From contig MU401911.1 in NCBI GenBank assembly GCA_022579005.1, positions 1 through 16,488 of the forward strand: 16,488 nucleotides of DNA. The letters run 5' to 3'. Below are positions 1 through 9,800 of this stretch, in pieces. The notes below the pieces were generated by a model. It searched no databases, was not told the DNA's origin, and saw only the letters and a list, made by a program, of their open reading frames with translations. Positions within the stretch are counted from its first letter, which is position 1. The number at the start of each line of letters is the position of its first letter. Source of the stretch: Poronia punctata. Lineage: Eukaryota > Ascomycota > Sordariomycetes > Xylariales > Xylariaceae. The translations under genes were made by a program, and so were the position numbers.

Positions 1-3000
1 CTATTTTAAAAAATTTATTAAAATTTATTTAATTATAAAAAAAGCTATAATAAATTTATATAAATATTAGTTTTAAAAAATAAATATAATAAAATGCTTT
101 AAGCTTTTTTACTATAAAAAAAAAGCTTAAAACTAGTACTTAAAAAGCTTATTAGTTTTAAAAAGTAAATAAAACGCTAGTTTAAACTTTTTTTTTATTT
201 TTTTTATTATAATAATAAAAAAGCAATTATTGCTATAAAAAAAAAACTAAATATAAAAAATAATATAAAAAAAAAAATTATAATAAAAACTTTATTTATA
301 TATATTAAAAAACTAATAAAAGTAAGTAAATAAGCTAAATAATAAATTATATATAAGTTAACTACTATAATAAATAAAGTACGTTTGCTTACTAAATTAT
401 AGCTAAAAATAATTTAAGCAATAATATAGCTATATAATTAAAGCTTTTTAAAAGCTTATAACTTTTATAGTTTATTTAAAAAGCTTTATATATAGTTTAT
501 ATATTATTTTTACTAATATATACTAAAAGTAAAAAAAGTACTAATAAGTAACTTTAAATTAAACTAGTTAAAAATAATAGTATATAAATATAAATATTAT
601 TTATTAAAGTAAAATCTTTTTATAAGTTATTAAAAATAAATATTTAAAATAAAATTTTAAGCATATATAAAATATATAATAAAATATATAATAATTAACT
701 TATACTAAATTTAAATATTTATAATAAAGCAAATAATTATATTTAAAAATATAAAGTTTAATAAAATATAGTTTTATAATTTAAAAAAAACTTATAAGTA
801 TATTAATTAAAAAATAATATAATATAAGTTTATTAAAATTAAACTAATATTAATATTATTTTTTAATAAACTTTTAAATAATAAAACTAAAAATATTTTA
901 AGTTATAAAATATTGCTTAATATACTACTAATAATAAAAAAAAATTAAAAGTGCACTTAAACTAATTAAAAGCTTAAATAGCTTTTTATAAGCTTATAAG
1001 TTAAAAGTAAGTATAATATAAAAGTAAGTAAAGCTATTAAAAAACTTATAATATTAGTAGTAAAAACTTATAACTTTTAAAAATATACTAAAGCTTTTTA
1101 AATAAAAAAAATAGCATAACTAAAAACTTAAATAATAAAGTAATATATTAATAGCACTTAAAAAAGTATATAAAATATAAAGTAAAAATTATAAAAATTA
1201 AGTATACTAAAAAAAACGTTATAAGCTAATATTAATAAGTAGCTTAAATTAAAAATAGCTACTTTAAAACGTTTAAGCTTATAAAGTAATAAAGTAAAGT
1301 ATTAAAATATAACTTTAAATGCTTAATTATATTTAATAATAAAAAAAAAGCTTTAAAGTATTAAAAAAACTTTTATAATACTTTAAAGCACTTTAATACT
1401 TTTAATATATAACTTAAAAAAAAACAAAATAAAGCTTTTTAAAAAAAAGTATAAAGCTTAAATGTTTTTAATATAAAAAAGCTAAAAATAAAAAAAAAGA
1501 TATACTTAATAAAAACTTTTAAAATAAGTTAAAAAAAATAAAAAATTTTATAAATTTTTATTTTATAATAAAGCTAAAAAAAGCAATTAGTATATATTTA
1601 TAATATTTATATATAGCAAAAATATAATTATAATATTAAATAATAATAATAAGTATTAAAATTTTTTTTTAAAAACATTTTTTTTAAATTAATTAAAAAT
1701 AATTTATTAAAAAAATTAAAAACATAAAACTTTATATGCTATATTTATAGCAGCAATAAAGTAAATAAAAGCAAAACGTTTAAATGCTTTTTTTAAAAAA
1801 AAAATTTATTAAAATAACTTAGTAAAGCTAAAACTTAAGTATTAAAAAAACTTTATAACATATTTGCTAAAAAAATATTTTAAAAAAAGCATAAAAAAAA
1901 AGCTAAATTAAATACTTATACTTAATATTATAAAATATATTTTATATAAAAATATAATAAGTAAGCTATTATTATTAAAATAAATATTTACTTATAAGTT
2001 TAATAAAAAAAAGTATTTTATAAACTATAAAGCTAAATTAATAATAAAAAAAATTAATAAATAATTAATACTTTTTAGTTAACTTATATAGCTACTTTTA
2101 TTACTTTAACTTTTTAACTAGTTATAATAATAATAGCTTACTTTAATTTTAAATATAAATAATATAATATTAAAAGCGCATTTTTTAATATAAGTAAAAA
2201 AAGTAAAAAGCTAGTAGTATATAATATATTTAATAGTATAAAAAAGTATTTTAATAAAATTATACTGCTTTTAAAAATATTATATAGTTTAAAAAACTTA
2301 CTTTTTTTTTAATATAAAAAATTTTTAAGTACGCTAATAAAACTTAGTTTTATACTTTTTTAAAAAAAACCTTACTTATTTTATAATAAAAATTACTAAA
2401 TATTAGTAATTTTTTATATAAACAATTTTTTAGTACTATATTTAAAGTTTTATAAAATATAAGCGTTTTAAATAACTTAAAGTATTAAATAAGTATATAA
2501 AATTAAAAATTAAAAAAATATTATATAGTTTTTTAAAATTAAAATAGTAAAAAATAAAAAATAAAAAAAATTTTTTACTATATAACTAATATATTAAAAA
2601 AGTAGCTAAGTATTATAATTTAGCTAATAAAAGCTAAACACTATATATATTACTACTTTATAAAAAACTAAAAAAGTTTAAAAGCATAGCAATAAAAGCG
2701 TAAATTAAAATATATTAAAAGCGTATAAAATTAATTATATATATAGCAATTATAATAAAAGCAAACATATTATATATTATATTACTTTTATTAAAGTTTT
2801 TAACTAACTTAAGTTTAAAATATTTAATTATAGCAAATTAAATTATTAAGTATTTATATTATACTAAAAAGCTAAAAATAATAATAAACTATTTTTTTAG
2901 TAGCTTATAAGCACTAGTAATAGTAAAAAATACGTTTTTTGCTAATAATTTAAAAATATAGCAATTTTTTTATAAATATTTAATAAGTTTATAAAAAAGC

Positions 3001-3414
3001 TTAAGTACTTAAAAAGTATATTAATAAAATATAGTTTTTATTTTTACTATAAAAGCAAAGTTAATAGTTTTAAAACTAATAAATAAAAAAGCTATAGCGC
3101 TAAAGCGTTTAATAGTTAATATAAAGCTTAATTTTAATTAAAATTAAAAAATTTACTTTAATAATATATAAGTAATTTGCTTAGTAATAAAAAATAAAAA
3201 ATATATTAGTATTTAATTAAAATATATTAATATATAAAATATATAAATATATAAATAATATTAAAAAAGCTTATTTAAAATTAAGTATATAGTAATAGTT
3301 AATATACTAGCTAATAAATTTATTAAAAACTTATTTTAAAAAGCATTTAAATATTTTAAATTACTACTAAACTTATAATAAATTTTAATACTACTACTTA
3401 AAATAAAAAATTAA
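1..3414 (+). pseudogene. pol: Copia pol remnant of element A (integrase core, RT, RNase H)
   Basis: This is the 3' part of a decayed gag-pol frame, starting a few codons before the first catalytic Asp of the DDE integrase. That residue is now an Asn codon (22-24). The reverse transcriptase region follows. Its first catalytic Asp is an Asn codon at 2166-2168, and the YxDD box reads Tyr-Ile-Asn-Asn at 2415-2426. The RNase H domain runs to about 3414, where the family's typical C-terminal Leu-rich end can be read. The phase changes between the start, the RT box and the end, so net indels of 4 and 2 bases relative to B break the frame, besides dozens of TAA and TAG codons. The identity rests on alignment with the better preserved frame in element B. 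It cannot encode a working enzyme. Confidence 0.88.
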
Positions 3415-3568
3415 CTTTAAAAAGTAATAAAGCATTATACTTTAATTAAAAAAAAGTATAAGTATAAAAAGTTTATTATAAAACTTTAATATTTATATTT
3501 AAACTAGCTAAGCAAAACTACTTAAAAAATAATAAATAATAAATAAGCGCAAAATAAAATTAATTTAA
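3415..3568. other. Spacer between pol and ORF2 in element A
   Basis: This is the counterpart of 12366-12519 in element B. Stops are dense in the ORF2 phase and nothing was recognised. It is probably a short intergenic stretch of the retrotransposon. Confidence 0.4.
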
Positions 3569-4402
3569 TTTTTTTAAAAAGCTTTTTTACTTTTTACTTT
3601 TTTTTTACTTTTTTTGCTTAAGTATTAGTAGTACGCTATTAATACTAACTACTATAAGCTTTATAAGTATTATAACTACTATTATATGCTTTTTGCTAAA
3701 AAATACTAAGACTTTAAAAACTAATAGTAGCATTTTAAGCTAAAATAAGCTTTTTATTATTTATTATAAGCTTATTAAGCTTTATGTTTTTAACTTTATA
3801 ACTTTTTAGCTTAAATATTTAAAATATAATATTTTGCATTTTTTTTAAAAATACTTGCTACTATATATTCTTTTTAAAATAAAAATAAATAATATACTAG
3901 TAAAAATTATTATAATAATTATTTAAAGTATTAATATACTTATATAACTTTTTTATTTTTTAAAATAAAGTTAAATATTTATAAGCATTAAAAATAAAAG
4001 TAAAATATTTACTTAATTTTTAGTAGTTACTTTTACTTTAAATATTTTAAATAAAGCGTTAGCATATAATATAATTTAAATAAAAAGTAAGTAATAAGCT
4101 TAGCTAGTAGTATAATATAAGTAAAAATAGCAATTTAAGTTAGCTATATTATAATAACTAATTTTAAAAAATAATTAAATAAAACTATATATTATAGCTA
4201 AAAAATAATTAGTATATAAAATATTTTAATAAGTATTTAATTATAATTTAAGTATAACTTTTTACTTTTTTTTATAAATAAAAAAAGTAAACATTTTAAT
4301 AATAGCTTTATTAGCATATAAAAGCTAATTTAAAGTACGTAGCTTTATATAATTATAATATAAAATATAATCTTTATTTATATTAAACTTGTTAAACTAA
4401 AT

Positions 4403-4423
4403 ATTATTATTATTATTATTATT
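4403..4423 (+). repeat. (ATT)7 triplet run
   Basis: Seven perfect ATT triplets. The matching place in element B (13357-13380) has the same number of triplets but a mixed series that includes GCT and GTT. The perfect run in A can therefore be explained by transitions acting on an imperfect triplet repeat, without a gain of units. In the ORF2 frame it reads as Leu codons, which may have been Leu or Pro codons before mutation. Confidence 0.75.
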
Positions 4424-4437
4424 GCTTTTTTTATTAA

Positions 4438-4497
4438 AACTAAAGCTAATAAAAATAAAAATATTTAAATTAAAGCTAATAAAAGCAAAAGCATTAA
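4438..4497 (+). repeat. Two tandem 30-bp units in ORF2 of element A
   Basis: Units at 4438-4467 and 4468-4497 differ at a few C/T or G/A sites. The unit is ten codons long and keeps the ORF2 frame. The corresponding B repeat is at 13391-13450. In both copies it reads as alternating Lys and Leu codons, and many of the Leu codons (CTA) could be mutated Pro codons (CCA). Confidence 0.75.
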
Positions 4498-5114
4498 AAA
4501 TAGGCTATAAAACTTATAGCTATTTATTAAGCACTAGATTTAAATTAGTATTAAATAACATATTTAAGCATTGCTTTAGCGCTTGCTTTTTTTTTATTAA
4601 ATTAAAAGCGTATAGTAAAATAATATATATAAAAAAAAAACTTTAAAAGAAAACTTTAACTAAAAACAAAAAAATTGCGCTTAAAAGCTTTTTATAGCTT
4701 TTAAATAATAGCTTTTTTTTTAGTATAAAAAAAACTTTTTAATAAAATAAACAACTATATAGTAAAAGTAAATTAGTATAGTTAAATAAAAAAGCAAGCA
4801 TTATAATAAATTAAAAATGCTTTAACTTACTATATAAAACTTTTATAATAGTTTTTATTATAAAAACAAATATAAAGTAAAAAATGTGCTTTTAATTAAA
4901 AAATATAATAAGTTATAGCTTAAAATGCTAACTAAAGCAAAAAACATACTTTTTTTATATACTAAAGCTTTTTACTGCTTTTTAAAGCTAATTAAAAAGT
5001 TTATAGTACTAATAGTTTATTTAGCTATACTAGTATAGCAAAAAAATTAATAACTAAATTAAGTACTATAAAAAATACTATAGCAAAAATAAAAAAAGTA
5101 TTTATAATATTTTT

Positions 5115-5230
5115 AAGTTGCTTACTAATAACTTATACTTTAAGCAAAAGTATAAAAGTACTTATAGTATTATTTAGTTGCTTGCTAGCAATATTTTTAT
5201 TTATAATATTTTTAAGCTGCTTGCTAGTAG
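5115..5230 (+). repeat. 60-bp tandem repeats in ORF2 of element A (two units)
   Basis: Starts of the repeated motif (AAGTTGCTTACTAATAAC, then TAGTTGCTTGCTAGCAAT) are 60 bp apart at 5115 and 5175, followed by a partial third. Element B has one unit more. The unit is 20 codons, so the change in copy number leaves the ORF2 frame intact. Confidence 0.8.
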
Positions 5231-5674
5231 CTTTTTTTATATTATTTTGCTAATATTAATAAATATAATATATTATAAGATTATTTTTGCTTAATAAATT
5301 AAATAGTAAAAAAATAAGTAATTAAGCTGCACGCTTTGCTTACTATTTAGCACGCTTTAAAGCATAAGCAGCGTTTATACTAATAAAGGCATTATATGTA
5401 AATATTGTGCTAAAAGTAACTTTTGCTATTAATAAAAGTATAAGTGTTATATAAAAAAACAGTAAATTGCAAACCTTAGTATAAAAAACGTAAAAAATAA
5501 TTATAAGTACTTTAAAAGCTTATTTAAGCATAATAACTTTTTTATAAGCATTAAAATTATTGTTTAAATGCTTATTAGCCTTTATTATAAAAGTTTAATT
5601 AATAGTAGCAACTTTTAAACAAGTATTTATATTATTATTAAAATGCTTATTTTTTAATATTTGCTTAGTAAAGC

Positions 5675-5726
5675 TTTTTTTATAACATAACTAGTTTTGC
5701 TTTTTTTATAACATAACTAGTTTTGC
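5675..5726 (+). repeat. 26-bp direct duplication private to element A
   Basis: Two identical 26-bp units, 5675-5700 and 5701-5726, each seven T followed by ATAACATAACTAGTTTTGC. Element B has a single unit (about 14691-14716, with one C/T difference). The two units in A are identical, so the duplication probably happened late, after most of the mutation. It is not a multiple of three and shifts the ORF2 frame. Confidence 0.85.
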
Positions 5727-6396
5727 TTTTTTTTAAACAATAAGCTAAAAACTATATTAAATATAAGTATAAAATGCTTTAATAAAAGCAAACTTATAAT
5801 TAAAATAAGTTAAATAAGTATTATAAATAATATAAAAAAGCTTATAAGTATATTAGCTTTATTTTTTTTATAATAAAGTATTATAAAAGCTAAGTTATGC
5901 TTGCTTATACTATAAAAGTTTTTTATATAAGCTTAAGCTAAAAAGGTAATAAGATTTTTTATATTAAAGTTTATATTTATATGCTTAGTTATAGCTTAAA
6001 ACTTTTTTTTTAACTAATAAACTATTTATATACTAAAAATAAGTTTAAATTTTATATTATATACTATAAAATAGCGCAGCAAGCATTAAATAAAAAAAAA
6101 TGCGCATATTATTTATTTTATAATTAAAAAGCATAATAACGTTTTAAATACTTTAAAAATTAATTAAAAACTAATACTTATACGCTAAAAGGTAGTAATA
6201 AGTATATAAAATAAAAAAATATAAAAGCAAAAATATAAAAAAAAAAAGTTAAAAAGTTTAAAAAAGTATTTAAGCTTATAAAAGTATTAGCGTAAGCAAA
6301 GTAAATAAATAGTAAATATAACTAAGCACTATAATATAATATAAAATATTTAAAAGTACTTAGTTTAAATATAAGTATATTTAATATATTTATAAG

Positions 6397-6401
6397 CTTA
6401 T
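6397..6401 (+). repeat. Target-site duplication, left copy (CTTAT)
   Basis: CTTAT directly precedes the TG of B's 5' LTR. The same five bases directly follow B's 3' LTR at 15986-15990. In B's own internal region the equivalent site (15390-15394) occurs once and is uninterrupted, which provides the empty-site comparison. Five bases is the usual duplication size for copia integrases. Confidence 0.9.
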
Positions 6402-6491
6402 TGTAACAGATGGAGCATGTGACCTAGATCTAAAGGTATCAGAAGTACCTTAGGTAACTAGGTATATAGTGACTTTATCTTAGATAAGGTA

Positions 6492-6510
6492 AGATACGCT
6501 GCGCGTATTT
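6492..6510. promoter_or_regulatory. Inverted repeat in the LTR, candidate protein-binding site
   Basis: AGATACGC TGC GCGTATTT. The 3' LTR copy (15785-15803) reads AGATATGC TGC GCGTATCT. Choosing the C at each site that differs gives a perfect 8-bp inverted repeat around TGC. It lies about 45 bp upstream of the TATA-like box, so it could be a promoter element. The core GCGCGTAT is one of the few CpG-rich spots that survive in both B LTRs. The function is inferred only. Confidence 0.4.
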
Positions 6511-6555
6511 TAAACTATTATATAATATGTACCTATACCTAAAGGGTACTAGAAA

Positions 6556-6564
6556 TATATAAAG
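6556..6564 (+). promoter_or_regulatory. TATA-like box in the 5' LTR
   Basis: TATATAAAG, identical in all three LTR copies (15849-15857 and 16444-16452), although surrounding sites have mutated. It fits the promoter that drives the genomic RNA. In such AT-rich DNA a TATA match alone is weak evidence, so conservation and position are what support it. Confidence 0.45.
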
Positions 6565-6692
6565 CACTTTAGACTTAGTTAGATACTTTTATAGATTATA
6601 GTTAATTATATTATATTTTTAAGCATATAGTTTTACTTTTAATGCTTTGCACTTATTTTAATTTATTTTGTTTGCTACAACTTATTGTTAGA

Positions 6693-6703
6693 GTTATAAG
6701 CCT
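6693..6703 (+). other. Primer-binding site, half-tRNA (initiator Met) type
   Basis: GTTATAAGCCT starts at the base after the 5' LTR. The complement of the anticodon stem-loop of eukaryotic initiator tRNA-Met is GGGTTATGAGCCC. Including the last two LTR bases, the window reads GAGTTATAAGCCT, which differs only by two G-to-A changes and one C-to-T change, all of the type seen throughout. Copia-type elements of the hemivirus group prime from the cleaved anticodon region of this tRNA. No TGG-type full-tRNA site is visible here. Confidence 0.6.
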
Positions 6704-6836
6704 AGTTTGCTTATAAAAGACTAGTGCTACTTTTAAAAGCTTAAAGGCTAGTTAACTACTTATAACTTTATTTTTAAGCTTTTATTTGTAAACTGTTTAA
6801 TATAAACTTTAACTTATTTAAAATTATTTTAAAAAC
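6704..6836 (+). other. Untranslated leader of element B
   Basis: This is the stretch between the primer-binding site and the first in-frame ATG. Stops are dense in the gag frame and nothing further is recognised. RNA dimerisation or packaging signals would be expected here but cannot be seen by eye. Confidence 0.5.
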
Positions 6837-9800
6837 ATGTTTAACTTTTTTAATACTTTTTTATTTAAATAAGCATTTTAATATAACTTAAAAAGCTTTT
6901 AAGCATTTAAGATATTAAAAAATAAAATCGACGCAAATATTACTTTTAAAAATGCTTACAACTAAGCAAAGTAGTATTAAGAGCTTAAGTTTATTTATTA
7001 CTAACGCGGCATTTAAGAAAAAGTAAACTTAAATGCTTTTAAAACTACTTATAATTTAACAAAGCTCTATAAAAATTTTACTAAAAAAAAAGCAAAAAAG
7101 GTTATTGTTTAGCGTTAACTGTACAAATATTATAAAGCATAGCTACGCTATTTTAATAACCTTTAAAATAATAAAAAGCCTAACCCCTTTAAAACCTTAA
7201 ACTTAAACAAAGCTAAAATTTAGACTATATATAAAACAATAATTAATAAAGATAGCAAGCATAAAAAATAAGTTATTATACTTTAAGCGCATTTAACTTT
7301 TATTTAAAATTAAGTTAACAAAATAGTTAATAACTGCTTTAAAAGCTAAGTCTAGGTACTTTAAAACTAAAACTGCAATTATACGCTTTAAAACTTTATT
7401 TAGCGCTTAAAAGAGATTGTTGCCTTATATAATATTAAGTTTTAATAAATTGCTTAAAAAACATACTATTAAGTGCTTGCTAAAGCATAAAAGGGCTTAG
7501 TTAAGCTAAGCAAGTAGTATAAAAAATAGCAAGCAGCATATAATAAAGCTTTTAACTACGATATAGTAAATATTAAAAGGCTACTAGCAGCAAAAAATTT
7601 TTTAACTATAGTAAGCACTAAAATTGTACTAAAGTAGGCCTAAAATAAAAAAATGCAACTTTTTTGCTGCTAAGCTCTTAGCAAATTAATTTTAACGCTT
7701 ATAAAATACGTTAAGATTTTTAAAGAGTATAATTAAAAGTTAAAAAACTAAAAAAAAGCTAGTATTTTAGCTATTTTTATAATAGCAGTTTTAAATAACT
7801 TTAAAAAAGTAAAAGCACTTTAAACAAAGTTAAGTACTAAAAACGCTTTTAAAAGCAAGTTTTGCTTGTGTTTTTTTAAAAACAAAAAAAGCAATTACTT
7901 ATAGTTACTATATAAGTACGCTTACTTTTAGCGCGCTGTTACCAGATCTACAAGCTTTAAAAGTTTTTAAATAAATAATAAGCATATTAAAAAAACTAAA
8001 AAGCGCTATACGCTTACTAAGTAAAACAAACTTTAATAAAAAATTATAAAAAAAAAGTAGGCAGTATTATTAGGACTTATAGGCTTTAAAAAAAAAAGAA
8101 AATTAAATAAGCAAAAAAATTCTAGCTAAAGCAAGTATTTACTTAAAAATTAAATTTATATAGTAATTAATTTAGTAAGCTTTAGTATTAAAGGTAAAAA
8201 CTTTGCTATGTTTATAATACTTAGCTAACTTTAATACATACTAGCAAATAGTATAGTATTAAATAACTATAAAGCAGTTTACTTAGTTAATAAACTAGAT
8301 TTATTAAATAAAGAGAGCTTTTAGGCTATATTTAATAGCAGCGTTTTATTTAGCACTATAAGCTTTTTAGTAATTAAAAAAGGTTAATAAACAATTTAAA
8401 AAGTAATAAATAAGATTATAAGCCTTTATATAAGGGACTTAGTTTTAAAAAATATAAATATAGTTAAAAGTTTTTATATTAACATTATTTTAAAAGCTTA
8501 ACTTTAGCAAAAGGGGATTTAGTATTGTAGTTTTAACTGCTTGCTTTAATACAGATTAATTAAGTACAATACTATACTTAGAATGCTTATACGTTATTAT
8601 AACTTAGTTTTTTTTAAATACAAGCCCTAATTTTTTTACTTTAGCAGTTACTTAGTAAACTTTATAATATTTTCTAATATTTTACTTAGTGTTGCAAAAA
8701 TTATAATAGCTACTGTAAAAAAGAGATATTAACTTTTTAAAAACCTATTATAATTATAAACTAATTTAAAAGAATTGTAGTACTTAAAAGTAAAATACTT
8801 AAGTTTAAAAGCTTTGCAAGCTTTAGCTAATAAAATACAAAATATTAAAATTTAAAAAACGCTTTATATTAAGTATAATAGCTGTGCTACTACTTATACA
8901 ACTAAAGTAGTATTTTGCTAAACTTTAAAGCGTTGCGCAGGTTAGCCGTTTTAAAAGATTTATTAAAATCTATTTAACTATAAAAAAAGCTATAATAGAT
9001 TTACATAAATATTAGTTCTAAAAAATAAATATAGCAAAATGCTTTAAGCCTTTTTACTATAGAAAAAAAGCTTAGAACTAGTACTTAAAAAGCTTACTAG
9101 TTTTAAAAAGTAGGTAAAACGCCGGTTTAGACTTTTTTTTTGCTTTTTTTGCTATAATAATAAAAAAGTAGTTATTGCTATAAAAAAAAAAACTAAGTAT
9201 AAAAAGTAGTATAAAAAAAAAGGAATTATAATAAAAACTTTACTTATATATGTTAAGAAACTAATAAAAGCAAATAAACAGGCTAAATAATAAATTATAC
9301 GCAAGTTAACTACTATAATAAACAAAGCACGTTTGCTTACTAAATTATAGCTAAAAACAGTTTAGGCAACAGCGTAATTATATAACTAAAGCCTTTTAAA
9401 AGCTTATAATTTTTATAGCTTACTTAAAAAGCTTTATATATAGTTTACGCACTATTTTTACTAGTATATACTAAAAGTAAAAAAGGTACTAATAAGTGAT
9501 CTTAAACTAAACTAGTTAAAAATAGTAGTATATAAATATAAATGCTATTTATTAAAGCAAAATTTCCTTACAAGTTATTAAAAACAAGCATTTAAAACAA
9601 AACCTTAAGCATATATAGAATATATAGTAAAGTATATAGCAACTAACCTATACTAGATTTAAATACTTATAATAAAGTAAGTAATTACGTCTAAAAATAT
9701 AAAGTTTAATAAAATATAGTTTTATAACTTAAAAAAAACTTATAAGCATATTAATTAAAAAATAGTATAATATAAGTTTATTAAAGTTAAACTAATACTA

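Larger units (their letters stand above)
1..6401 (+). mobile_element. Element A, left part: decayed Ty1/copia internal region
   Basis: This is the older of two copies of the same retrotransposon. It aligns end to end with 8946-15394 of element B. The offset is 8945 at the left, 8949 at the reverse transcriptase motif, 8951 at the end of pol and 8993 at the right, so there are few indels. The differences are almost all C/T or G/A, and A usually has the T or A. It is cut by the window edge inside the integrase core, so its gag half and 5' LTR lie outside. At 6401 it is interrupted by element B and it resumes at 15991. The copy is so mutated that TC, CC, GA and GG dinucleotides are almost absent. 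Confidence 0.93.
3569..6401 (+). pseudogene. Decayed ORF2 of element A, unknown product, interrupted by element B
   Basis: This is the copy of the post-pol frame described at 12520-15402. One stretch is still open for about 74 codons (4422-4646) and reads in the same frame as the B copy, with a Leu/Lys-rich run and the phrase YLLSTRFKLVLNN where B has YLLSTGFKLALNN. The phase differs between 4422 and 6395 by exactly what the 26-bp duplication at 5675-5726 predicts, so that duplication is the only net frame change in this half. Element B inserted about three codons before the stop. The final codons of this frame now lie at 15986-15998. The left boundary is approximate. No function is known. 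Confidence 0.5.
6402..6692 (+). repeat. 5' LTR of element B (291 bp)
   Basis: It starts TGTAACAGATGGAGCATGTG and ends ACTTATTGTTAGA. It aligns without gaps to 15695-15985, and its first 199 bases align to 16290-16488. About 33 sites differ between the two B LTRs, all transitions. The right end is fixed by two independent signs: homology to the 3' LTR stops here, and the target duplication begins right after the corresponding base in the 3' LTR. The termini are therefore TG...GA, not the usual TG...CA. The first ~200 bp is among the least mutated sequence in the window, while the last ~60 bp has lost many C residues. Confidence 0.93.
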
